A stretch of 64,000 nucleotides of DNA, taken from positions 197,147 to 261,146 of the forward strand of contig CALVKA010000002.1 in NCBI GenBank assembly GCA_944332475.1. Reading direction: 5' to 3'. The translations under genes and the position numbers were made by a program. Origin of the DNA: an uncultured Bacilli bacterium. GTDB lineage: Bacteria > Bacillota_I > Bacilli_A > RF39 > UBA660. Below the pieces are notes generated by a model, which saw only the letters and a program-made list of their open reading frames with translations, was not told where the DNA came from and did not search any database. How positions within the stretch are numbered: the stretch's first letter is position 1; each line of letters begins with the position of its first letter. Positions 24,626 to 32,424 of the stretch are shown here, piece after piece.

Positions 24626-25489
24626 ATGAAAAGAAAAAAAATAAAAAAAGGTCCCAAGTTAATATTGATATTACTCTGTATCTTCATAATAGGAATCATA
24701 ATATTCATTCCAAAAGATAAAGTAGAACAAGAAAATAAAAAAGACCAGTTAACCGAGGAAGAAAAATTAGAACAACAACTCGAAAAAATATCTTATTACA
24801 AAGAAGAAAATAAAAAACGTTATTTAGCATATCAAAAAGAAAATCCAGATTTATCAACAGAAGATATTGTTACTTATGTAAACATAGGAATTGATCAACC
24901 ATACTACACCAATACTAAACCATCAAAAAACTTAAATACAAACTTAATATTAGTAAATAAATACAACTACGTAACAGAAGACTACGTACCAGAAAACCTA
25001 GAACCATTAAATACTACATATGCAAGAAGTGGAATGCAACTAGTAAAAGAAGCCAAAGAAGCATTCGAAAATATGTCACAGGCTGCGAAAGAAGAAAACA
25101 TGAATATCATAGCCATGTCCAGTTATCGAAGTTATGACTATCAAGTAAATCTATATAATAATTATGTTGAAACAGATGGACAAGAAGCAGCAGATACTTA
25201 TTCAGCCAGAGCTGGATATTCAGAACATCAAACTGGTCTTGCTGTAGATGTCTATAATCAAGAACTTCCTTACACATCATTTGAAGAAACCGAAGAATTT
25301 AATTGGATGCAAGAAAATGCATATAAATATGGATTTATTTTAAGATTTCCAAAAGATAAAGTAAATATTACAGGATACCAATATGAAGCATGGCATTATC
25401 GATATGTTGGAAAAGATATAGCAGAATACATACATAATCATAATTTAACACTAGAAGAATATTACGTAAAAAAGGTTGAGAACAATTAA
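24626..25489 (+). CDS. D-Ala-D-Ala carboxypeptidase, VanY/M15B family
   Basis: A membrane-anchored zinc carboxypeptidase of 287 residues. An N-terminal anchor (about 10-32) is followed by a Glu/Lys-rich linker and the M15B core: SSYRSYDYQVNLYNN, the zinc motif SEHQTGLAVDV (His and Asp ligands) and the catalytic EAWHYRYVG. It trims D-Ala from wall precursors. As a single gene without vanS/R or ligase genes it is more likely housekeeping wall trimming than vancomycin resistance. ATG 24626 follows AGGTGAT. It meets the next gene tail to tail within one terminator. Confidence 0.9.
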   Translation: MKRKKIKKGPKLILILLCIFIIGIIIFIPKDKVEQENKKDQLTEEEKLEQQLEKISYYKEENKKRYLAYQKENPDLSTEDIVTYVNIGIDQPYYTNTKPSKNLNTNLILVNKYNYVTEDYVPENLEPLNTTYARSGMQLVKEAKEAFENMSQAAKEENMNIIAMSSYRSYDYQVNLYNNYVETDGQEAADTYSARAGYSEHQTGLAVDVYNQELPYTSFEETEEFNWMQENAYKYGFILRFPKDKVNITGYQYEAWHYRYVGKDIAEYIHNHNLTLEEYYVKKVENN

Positions 25490-25503
25490 TTCTCAACCTT
25501 TTC
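25469..25503. terminator. Bidirectional terminator, vanY-like / adhesin operon
   Basis: Perfect stem AAGGTTGAGAA/TTCTCAACCTT (25472-25482 and 25490-25500), with A/T runs both sides; it contains both stop codons. Confidence 0.9.
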
Positions 25504-26076
25504 ATTATCAAACTTTTTCTTAAAAAATAAATATAAATGATAAAATAAAGTAACTATTATCCATAACAAGACAATTAAATTACTAAACTGAACAACAGTT
25601 AAAATCTGATTATTTTCATATAAAGCAACAGTATCAGCCAAATCCAAATTTCCAATGATTGCTAAACTAGTAAATATAGCAAAGAAAAAGAATACAGAAA
25701 CAGAACAAATATAATTAAACACCTTCTTAAATGTCATCTTTTTCTTACAAAACATGGTATAAACAAAAACGCCAACCATAAAAAGAAAAATAAAGAAAAA
25801 CACCACAGTAGAAGGAAAATAATAATAATCCATGATCTTCATAATAAAAGAATCAATACAAGTAAGTGCATAAGAAGAAAAACCTACTATAAAAGCAATA
25901 ATTAATACGAAAACAATAAAAGTCAAAATAATAGGGACTAATCTATTCTTAACTTTAATATTAACAATCACTAATACAAATAATAGGAGGAAAAACAAAA
26001 ATATTTCAATAGACATAAAAGATGAAAATAATAAATCAAATATTATTTTCATCTTATCAAACAAACCTAGATCCAT
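25486..26076 (-). CDS. Polytopic membrane protein in the sortase operon
   Basis: Not recognised. The 196 residues hold about five membrane helices (roughly 15-38, 45-70, 88-110, 125-148 and 158-185) joined by short Lys-rich loops, ending FKKKFDNEKVEN. ATG 26076 follows AGGAGGTG. It begins 14 bases after the sortase stop and shares its terminator, so it should work with the adhesin and sortase, perhaps in surface display, but no known accessory protein is evident. Confidence 0.65.
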   Translation of the reverse strand: MDLGLFDKMKIIFDLLFSSFMSIEIFLFFLLLFVLVIVNIKVKNRLVPIILTFIVFVLIIAFIVGFSSYALTCIDSFIMKIMDYYYFPSTVVFFFIFLFMVGVFVYTMFCKKKMTFKKVFNYICSVSVFFFFAIFTSLAIIGNLDLADTVALYENNQILTVVQFSNLIVLLWIIVTLFYHLYLFFKKKFDNEKVEN

Positions 26077-26090
26077 ACACACACCTCCTA

Positions 26091-26768
26091 TTATGATACT
26101 AATTCAGCAATATAAACAGTTTGTGTAGTATCGTCATTCTTAGTACATGTAATAAGAGTCAAAGTTGTTTTATTATAGTTTCTATAAATTGCAACTTTAC
26201 CCGTTTTTGGAACAGTATAAATATTGACAATCTGATACTTATATTGTTTACCTTGATAAGTAACATAAGCATTATCACCAATGTTTAAACGATATAAATA
26301 AGCGAAAAAGGAAATATAAGCATCACCAGAATGGGCCATCAACATCAAATTCCCATTTGCAACATCCGGCATGGAAGAACCAGCAACAGTTGATACATTA
26401 TATTGAATACTATTATATCTAGAATCAGTATTATAAAAACCTCTTTTTAATCCTATTTTAGGGATTTCTAATACCCCTGTATATTGACTAAAATTTATCT
26501 CATGAGAAGGCTGTTCATACACCGTCCCATCAGAAACATTTTCAACGCTAGGAACATTAACTTCTTCCTCTTCATCTGTAGGTAAGTTAAGACCAGCAAT
26601 AGCAATCTCCATATTAGCAAACACTTGATCTTTTAAAAATAACAAATGATTATAAGAAATAACAAATATTCCTACAAATACAAGGAAAGAGCCGATTAAT
26701 AATAACTGACTCTTTCTCAACGTTTTTCTTTTTTTATTGTTGTTTTGCTTTTGGTTTAGCATTTGCAT
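26091..26768 (-). CDS. Sortase, class D-like, lacking the usual arginine
   Basis: Sortases cut a C-terminal sorting signal and link surface proteins to the wall. The 225 residues have an N-terminal membrane anchor (about 20-42), the beta-barrel start TGVLEIPKIGLKRGFYNT, the catalytic His in NLMLMAHSGDAY and the catalytic Cys in TLITCTKNDD. The remaining C-terminus (KNDDTTQTVYIAELVS) has no arginine at all, although the catalytic triad needs one before the last strand. ATG 26768 lies inside the end of the adhesin gene with GGAGTAGGT upstream. Its substrate is probably that adhesin. Confidence 0.85.
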   Translation of the reverse strand: MQMLNQKQNNNKKRKTLRKSQLLLIGSFLVFVGIFVISYNHLLFLKDQVFANMEIAIAGLNLPTDEEEEVNVPSVENVSDGTVYEQPSHEINFSQYTGVLEIPKIGLKRGFYNTDSRYNSIQYNVSTVAGSSMPDVANGNLMLMAHSGDAYISFFAYLYRLNIGDNAYVTYQGKQYKYQIVNIYTVPKTGKVAIYRNYNKTTLTLITCTKNDDTTQTVYIAELVS

Positions 26769-27969
26769 AAATAATACCTACTCCGCACAATAATACAACA
26801 AGACCAATAAAGTAAATTGATTGTGCAAGATTCATACCAGTATCAGGAACCTCAGGAGTATAATTAATTGGAATTTCTAAACCAGTAGTATTAGGAACGT
26901 CAGTAGTAAATACAGAACTTACAGTTTGAGCTCCATCAGCTTTGTATTCATAACCATTATATCCTCTAAATGTTCCCGTTGCAGAAAGACGAACAACTTT
27001 ATTTTCTTCTGTAACAGAATCCACTGGAATTCTTACATAAAAACTAGCAACTCCGGTCGCATTCTCAATTTCTTGACCATTTTGATTTACTAAAATTGTT
27101 CCATCTGGAGCAGAATCAATAGATACTTTTAAAGATTCCTTTACAAAGTTATCTTGCTCAGGACCCAAAACAGTAACCAAAGATGTTTGATAATATTTTT
27201 CATCATCAGTAACTGAGATTTCTTGATTAGCAATACTCATTGTAAGTGTTCCATTAGCAGAAACATCAGCTTGTTTAGCAATAGCAACTTTTGGAGCAAT
27301 ATAAGTTTCATAGAATGTTGCAGTACTAATGTCATCTGCATCACAACCTTTGACATAACAAGTACCTTCAGTAGCAGTATGATCTTCATTTAACCATTCA
27401 ATAGAAGTTACAGTTTGAATAGCTGCGATATTAGTAGAAGTATTACTACTATCAGTTCCTGTATTATTATCAACTCCTGTTTCATATAGATATTGCCAAA
27501 TTGTAGCTTGTGTTAACCAGGTCTGAACTTCATCAGGGAAATTTTGTCCACTTGCATCTGCAAAATACTTATGTGGGAAAGTATTTGCCATAATATATAG
27601 CAATCCACTATCCGTAATTTGCTCTTCCTTAGTTAATTTAGTACCGGCAACAAATGCAATATCACGTTCCAAACAAAAGATTGGATAACCATTTGTAGTA
27701 GAATACATAAATACCGGGAAAGTTGCTGTACCTCTACCCAATACTTCTGTACCTACAGCTGCAGTTGTAAAACTATCACCCAAACCTTCATCCTCTGGAA
27801 TAGGAGTAACAGCAGCATAAGAAACATTAGTAACTCCAATCATCAAAAATGAAAAGAATGATACTAAAACCATCACTATAGATAATTTTTTAGATAACTG
27901 CGATTTGAAAATTTGTTGAAAAGTTGATTTTTCTTTGTTTTGATTATTGTTCATATAAATCTTCTCCAT
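26734..27969 (-). CDS. Thioester-domain surface adhesin, sortase-anchored
   Basis: Gram-positive thioester (TQXA) domains form an internal Cys-Gln bond that can attach covalently to host ligands. The 411 residues have a long signal peptide (cut after about residue 53), then the domain with its Cys in GYPIFCLERD and the Gln in WLTQATIWQYLYE. The middle is beta-rich. The end carries a sorting signal: VPDTGMN, a hydrophobic helix (about 385-403) and a Lys tail. AAGGTGG precedes ATG 27969. The following sortase overlaps it by 35 bases, a clear enzyme-substrate pair. Confidence 0.9.
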   Translation of the reverse strand: MEKIYMNNNQNKEKSTFQQIFKSQLSKKLSIVMVLVSFFSFLMIGVTNVSYAAVTPIPEDEGLGDSFTTAAVGTEVLGRGTATFPVFMYSTTNGYPIFCLERDIAFVAGTKLTKEEQITDSGLLYIMANTFPHKYFADASGQNFPDEVQTWLTQATIWQYLYETGVDNNTGTDSSNTSTNIAAIQTVTSIEWLNEDHTATEGTCYVKGCDADDISTATFYETYIAPKVAIAKQADVSANGTLTMSIANQEISVTDDEKYYQTSLVTVLGPEQDNFVKESLKVSIDSAPDGTILVNQNGQEIENATGVASFYVRIPVDSVTEENKVVRLSATGTFRGYNGYEYKADGAQTVSSVFTTDVPNTTGLEIPINYTPEVPDTGMNLAQSIYFIGLVVLLCGVGIIYANAKPKAKQQ

Positions 27970-28027
27970 AATACACCACCTTCATATTATTATTATAACA
28001 TAGTTTTTTCTTTTTCAATCTTTTTTT

Positions 28028-29254
28028 TTACTTTATTAAGAAAATATTCTTAAAGTCTTGTAAATGAGGAAGTTTTGTATAATAAATTTTTGCTAAAACA
28101 TCACCTTTTTTTACCATATCACCAACCTGTTTTAATAGTTGAATACCAACACCATAATCAATAGAATCTTCTTTAGTCATACGACCAGCACCTAAAGCAA
28201 CCGATAATTTCCCAAGTTCAATAGCTGATATCTTTTCAATAGTACCACTATCAGACGCCTTTATAACTTTATATTTTCGACTAACTGACAATTTCGTCAA
28301 ATCACCATGTTGAGCTTTTACCAAATCTAAAAATTTTTGATAAGCAGCTCCCGAACGAATAGATTCCAACACCATATCTTGAGCATCTTGTAGTAAAACT
28401 GCTTTTGCCATACAAACTAGTTCACTTGCAAGATCAATACATAATTTTGTTAAATTATTACCAACTTCTTCACCTTTTAAAACTCGAATAGCTTCTTCTA
28501 CCTCTAAACTATTACCAATACAAAATCCCAATGGAGTATTCATATCACTAATAATAGTACGAACCTCCTTCTGATAGATTTTACCAATCTTTTTCATCAA
28601 AGAAGAAAGCTCCTCTGCTTCTTTCTTAGTTCTTAGTAAAGCACCATTACCAACTTTAATATCAATTAAAATCTTATCTGCTCCACCTGCTATCTTCTTG
28701 CTCATAATACTAGTAGCAATTAGTGGAACAGAAGAAACAGTAGCAGTCACATCACGCAAAGCATAAATCTGTTTATCCATAGGTGCCAAACTAGCAGTCT
28801 GACCCGTAATAACAATCCCAATATCTTGTACCTGATGGATTACCTCCTCATCGGACAAATCAATACGATAACCAGGAATACTCTCCAATTTATCAATCGT
28901 TCCACCTGTATATCCAAGACCACGACCACTCATCTTCAAAATAGGAACACCAAGACTCGCAACAATAGGAGCAATAATTAAAGTAGTTTTATCACCAATA
29001 CCACCAGTAGAATGTTTATCAACAACCGTACCAGATATAAAACTCAAATCTAATGTATCGCCACTATCAATAAAAATTTTAGTTAACGCAAAAGTCTCTT
29101 CTTCTGTCATACCATTAATACAAATTGCCATAAGCAAACTAGACATCTGATAATCTTTAACAGTTCCATCTAAATAACCATTAAAAAACAAATCCAATTC
29201 ATGATAACTTAACTCTTTTCCCAATCTTTTCTTATTAATAATATCAGTAATCAT
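28028..29254 (-). CDS. pdp: Pyrimidine-nucleoside phosphorylase
   Basis: Splits uridine and thymidine nucleosides with phosphate for salvage. The family signature SGRGLGYTGGTIDKLESI is intact near residue 110, with DKHSTGGIGDKTTL before it. The 408 residues are somewhat shorter than the usual 430, the difference falling at the C-terminal domain, which ends LPHLQDFKNIFLIK. It could instead be a thymidine phosphorylase (deoA); sequence alone does not settle this. The start overlaps the GNAT gene stop (ATGA). Confidence 0.92.
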   Translation of the reverse strand: MITDIINKKRLGKELSYHELDLFFNGYLDGTVKDYQMSSLLMAICINGMTEEETFALTKIFIDSGDTLDLSFISGTVVDKHSTGGIGDKTTLIIAPIVASLGVPILKMSGRGLGYTGGTIDKLESIPGYRIDLSDEEVIHQVQDIGIVITGQTASLAPMDKQIYALRDVTATVSSVPLIATSIMSKKIAGGADKILIDIKVGNGALLRTKKEAEELSSLMKKIGKIYQKEVRTIISDMNTPLGFCIGNSLEVEEAIRVLKGEEVGNNLTKLCIDLASELVCMAKAVLLQDAQDMVLESIRSGAAYQKFLDLVKAQHGDLTKLSVSRKYKVIKASDSGTIEKISAIELGKLSVALGAGRMTKEDSIDYGVGIQLLKQVGDMVKKGDVLAKIYYTKLPHLQDFKNIFLIK

Positions 29255-29652
29255 AAAATCTCCTTTCGAAATACCGTAGTTTCCCGAACCTGAAAGCCCA
29301 ATTTATGATACAAGTGATGAGCCGCCACTCTAGAAGGATTAGAAGTTAACTCTAAATAAGAAACGCCTTCCTTTTTACAAATAGAAAAAACCTCTTCAAA
29401 AAGTCTCGTTGCAATATGTTGATTACGAAAATCAGGATGAGAGCAAACATAATTCACATGAAAATAAGTCTGGTTACGAACCCCGTCAATCAAACGATTC
29501 AAAACTAAGTAACCAACAACTTTCTCATCAACAATAGCCAGCAACTCAATATCAGAAGGAGGACTCTTTCCTTCTTTTTTTAAATGAAAAGATTTTTCTA
29601 AAAGGTCATTTAAAGAATCTAAATATTTTTCCTCAAACTTTTTTATTTCCAT
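29251..29652 (-). CDS. GNAT family N-acetyltransferase
   Basis: The 133-residue protein shows the acetyl-CoA binding motif VCSHPDFRNQHIATRLFE (pattern R/Q-x-x-G/A around residues 80-97), preceded by the strand HVNYVC, and a C-terminal LYHKLGFQVRETTVF. Substrate unknown. ATG 29652 with AGGTG upstream is preferred over the in-frame GTG nine bases earlier. It overlaps pdp by four bases, so the two are co-transcribed, with no obvious functional tie. Confidence 0.88.
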   Translation of the reverse strand: MEIKKFEEKYLDSLNDLLEKSFHLKKEGKSPPSDIELLAIVDEKVVGYLVLNRLIDGVRNQTYFHVNYVCSHPDFRNQHIATRLFEEVFSICKKEGVSYLELTSNPSRVAAHHLYHKLGFQVRETTVFRKEIL

Positions 29653-29685
29653 ATTATTCACCTATAATAATTATAGCATAAATAT

Positions 29686-29722
29686 ATAAAAAAACACATT
29701 TCTTATATTAAAAGAAATGTGC
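29686..29722 (-). terminator. Intrinsic terminator of the kinase-like gene
   Basis: Stem CACATTTCTT/AAGAAATGTG (29695-29704 and 29712-29721), then T residues on the minus strand. Confidence 0.85.
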
Positions 29723-29726
29723 AACT

Positions 29727-30593
29727 CTACTTTTTCTTTACTAATCTCTTTTCATAACATCCAGCTTGAATTGGTACAGGATCAACTTTCAAATCATATT
29801 CATCCGCAATTCTAAATACAGTATCTCCTAAATATTCATTAGGAACATGATAATCAAAAACACGAGAAACTTTTTCATATAATTCAACATCATCGATGGC
29901 CAAAGCAGAAAAAACATCATCCAAAGTCATTCTATGATTAGGACTAACCGATCTTCCTATATTTTGTAATCCCACATTAAAAACCAAAGAAAAATAAAGA
30001 TGAATCAAACTTTTTTTATCCAACTCTTTTGTATACAATCCATTCTGAAAATACTTAGGATTAGCCTGAAGAAAATCAACAGAACCTAAAGAATTAGAAA
30101 CACTAGTAGGTGGAAAATGTCCTACCTGCAATCCATCATAATCGATAAACTGAATATTGTGATCAGAATCAACAAAAATATTTTTCAAACTACATAAATC
30201 AGGAAAAACAATATCATCCGCATTTTTTACAGTTCTCTCTACTTTAGAAAAAATATCAGCATATTGATATAGATCCGCTCTATCATCTAAAGATAAAGAC
30301 ATAGAATAATCATAAAGAGATTGTCCTTTCGCTTTTGGTAAAGTATACCCTAAAAAATGTCCATCCAAATAACAAATAGAAGTAGGAACAAGAACACCAG
30401 TATCAGGAACTTCTGTAGCAGACAATAACTGCTCTTCAATATGAAATCCGAACTGTTTAGTCATATCTATATAATCAGGATTAAAACATTTTAATATTTG
30501 CCCGTTAGGCATTTCGAAAAGAACGCTCTTAGAACCTCCTGATAAATATTTACCGCGATTAATATCATCATATGAAATCGTTATTTTTTTCAC
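29727..30593 (-). CDS. Protein kinase-like protein
   Basis: The 288-residue cytosolic protein resembles an atypical protein kinase: GKYLSGGSKSVLFEMP looks like a glycine loop, QILKCFNPD supplies a Lys, LGYTLPKAKGQSLYDY fits the hinge, and DLCSLKNIFVD followed by IQFIDYDGLQ fits the catalytic Asn loop and the DFG-type metal Asp. The HRD Asp is replaced by a less clear PDL. The substrate, or whether it is active at all, is unknown. GTG 30593 is the start, with GGAGGGG just upstream; an ATG one base earlier is followed at once by a stop. Confidence 0.65.
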   Translation of the reverse strand: MKKITISYDDINRGKYLSGGSKSVLFEMPNGQILKCFNPDYIDMTKQFGFHIEEQLLSATEVPDTGVLVPTSICYLDGHFLGYTLPKAKGQSLYDYSMSLSLDDRADLYQYADIFSKVERTVKNADDIVFPDLCSLKNIFVDSDHNIQFIDYDGLQVGHFPPTSVSNSLGSVDFLQANPKYFQNGLYTKELDKKSLIHLYFSLVFNVGLQNIGRSVSPNHRMTLDDVFSALAIDDVELYEKVSRVFDYHVPNEYLGDTVFRIADEYDLKVDPVPIQAGCYEKRLVKKK

Positions 30594-30645
30594 ATCTACC
30601 CCTCCAGATAAGGTATAGAATACCAAAAAAAAGAAAAAAAAGCAA

Positions 30646-30984
30646 TTATACTTTTTCTTCTTTTGCTTTAGAAGAAGTCAAAAAAGTAACTTTTTCACCT
30701 ATCACCTCCATAATTGTTTCTTTTTTATCTTTCTTCTCTAAAGTTCTAGATTGCAACCTTCCCTTTAATCCAACAATATCTCCCTTATGACAATAAAGAG
30801 TCGTATTCTCAGCAATATTATCCCAGACCACACACCGAATAAAATCCGTATCATAATTTCCTTCCATATTCTTAAAGCTCCTAGGAATTGCTAAAGTAAG
30901 ATTTAAATATTTCTTACCGGAATCATTCTTTTTTAATTCTAAATCAAAGACAATCCTACCAACCAAAACCACCTGATTTAACAT
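30646..30984 (-). CDS. Single-stranded DNA-binding protein, short form
   Basis: An OB-fold SSB of 112 residues: MLNQVVLVGRIVFDLELKKN, then TLAIPRSFKN, DFIRCVVWDNIAENT and GDIVGLKGRL are the usual blocks. The end (SSKAKEEKV) lacks both the long disordered linker and the acidic DDDIPF tip that recruits partner proteins, as in the accessory SSB (SsbB/YwpH) used during DNA uptake. It is therefore probably the second SSB, with the main one elsewhere. It begins a unit with the kinase-like gene downstream. Confidence 0.9.
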   Translation of the reverse strand: MLNQVVLVGRIVFDLELKKNDSGKKYLNLTLAIPRSFKNMEGNYDTDFIRCVVWDNIAENTTLYCHKGDIVGLKGRLQSRTLEKKDKKETIMEVIGEKVTFLTSSKAKEEKV

Positions 30985-31070
30985 AACTCACCTCCTTTCA
31001 AAATCATCATAAAAAAAGAACAGCAAAAAGACAAATGACGAAAAAAAGAAATAGAAATCAAAAGAAAAAC

Positions 31071-31102
31071 AAAAAAAGAAAAACTCTATACTAGAATTTT
31101 TC
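31071..31102 (-). terminator. Intrinsic terminator of sufS
   Basis: Stem AAAACTCTA/TAGAATTTT (31080-31088 and 31092-31100, one G-U pair), then T residues on the minus strand. Confidence 0.75.
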
Positions 31103-31130
31103 TTTTAAAAAACAAAGCAAATAGAAAAAA

Positions 31131-32333
31131 TCAATTTTCAACAATTTGAAAAACTTTTTGACATTTCTTTAAGGCAGAAACCAAGACATCAATTTCTTCT
31201 TTTGTATTATAAAAATAAAGACTAACTCTAACCGTAGAAGGTATTCCCATATCTTCCTTTAACATCTTACTACAATGATTCCCAGAACGAACACAAATAT
31301 GAAAACAATTCAAATATTTCGAAACATCCATACTACTAACGCCATCAACATTAAAAGCAATAATACCACTATCACTATCTTTGTTATATATCGTAAGAAA
31401 AGGAAGACAAGATAATTGCTCTACTAAATAACGTTTCAATATACGTTCCTGTTTTTGAATTTCTTCTAACGAAATAGACTCTAAATATTCAATTGCCGCC
31501 TTTAAACCCAACACCTCAGCAATAGGAGGAGTTCCAGCTTCTAATAAAACAGGGGGCTCCTTTAAAGTATAACCGCCTTCACTATGGAAAGACAAATTCA
31601 TACCTCCTCCATAGAATACAGGAATCATTTCTTTTAATAAAGACTCTCTTCCTACCAATACACCTACTCCCGTAGGCCCACACATTTTATGACCAGAGAA
31701 ACTCAAAAAATCAATCGAATCACGAATAAAATCAACTTCCATATGAGGAACACTTTGAGCTCCATCTACGTGAAACAAAATATGATGACTACGGCAAAAA
31801 GAACCAATTCTTCTGATATCTCTAACGTCACCAATAACGTTCGTAACGTGAGCCAAGGAAACAACCTTTGTCTTTTCACCAATAGAGTCCACTACTGCTT
31901 GATAAGTAACAGCATAATCCTCATCCAACGGAACAAAACGAATGACAATTCCAATTTCCTCTGCTAAACGTAACCACGGTAAAATATTAGAAGCATGCTC
32001 TGCTTTCGACAATAATACTTCGTCTCCTGCTTCCAAATGATATTTCATATAACCAAACACTACCAAATTAATAGAATAAGTAGCACCACTCGTAAAAACA
32101 ACTTCTTTAGCACTAGAACAATGAACAAAATCACGAACAGTAAATCTAGCACTATCATACAAATAATCAGTCAAAATAGAGCTATCATAAAGACCACGAT
32201 GAATATTAGAAGTATAATACTGATAATACTCATCCATCGCAGAAATCACAACATCTGGTTTCAAAGTAGTAGCAGCATTATCAAAATAAATAATATCCTT
32301 ATTTCTTAAAACAGGAAAATCTTCTCGCTTCAT
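31131..32333 (-). CDS. sufS: SufS-type cysteine desulfurase
   Basis: A pyridoxal-phosphate enzyme that takes sulfur from cysteine for Fe-S clusters. The 400 residues have the start YFDNAATTLKPDVV, the PLP contacts EHASNILPW and HVDGAQSVPHMEV, the Schiff-base Lys in FSGHKMCGPTGVG and the active Cys in CVRSGNHCSKML. The catalytic loop is of the SufS (group II) kind. No sufB, C, D or U gene is adjacent; those would have to be elsewhere. A perfect inverted repeat at 32342-32366 overlaps its ribosome-binding site and may control it. Confidence 0.93.
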   Translation of the reverse strand: MKREDFPVLRNKDIIYFDNAATTLKPDVVISAMDEYYQYYTSNIHRGLYDSSILTDYLYDSARFTVRDFVHCSSAKEVVFTSGATYSINLVVFGYMKYHLEAGDEVLLSKAEHASNILPWLRLAEEIGIVIRFVPLDEDYAVTYQAVVDSIGEKTKVVSLAHVTNVIGDVRDIRRIGSFCRSHHILFHVDGAQSVPHMEVDFIRDSIDFLSFSGHKMCGPTGVGVLVGRESLLKEMIPVFYGGGMNLSFHSEGGYTLKEPPVLLEAGTPPIAEVLGLKAAIEYLESISLEEIQKQERILKRYLVEQLSCLPFLTIYNKDSDSGIIAFNVDGVSSMDVSKYLNCFHICVRSGNHCSKMLKEDMGIPSTVRVSLYFYNTKEEIDVLVSALKKCQKVFQIVEN

Positions 32334-32341
32334 TTTATCAC

Positions 32342-32366
32342 CTCATAAGATATGATATCTTATGAG
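32342..32366 (-). promoter_or_regulatory. Inverted repeat masking the sufS ribosome-binding site
   Basis: CTCATAAGATA (32342-32352) and its exact complement (32356-32366) are joined by three bases. On the minus strand the last three bases of the repeat are GAG, the start of the GAGGTGAT ribosome site of sufS. The RNA hairpin (11 bp) would hide it, and the DNA palindrome could equally be a repressor operator. Confidence 0.6.
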
Positions 32367-32400
32367 AAAAAATACAAATTGCTTATAATATTAAACCAAA

Positions 32401-32424
32401 AGAAAAAGTCTCCAAAGAGACTTT
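32401..32424 (-). terminator. Intrinsic terminator of the coiled-coil protein gene
   Basis: Stem AAAGTCTC/GAGACTTT (32405-32412 and 32417-32424), loop CAAA, then a T-rich stretch on the minus strand. Confidence 0.8.

Noticed and set aside
24626-25489. Vancomycin-resistance cluster
   Set aside because: Only a VanY-like carboxypeptidase is present; no D-Ala ligase, VanX, VanH or VanRS genes.
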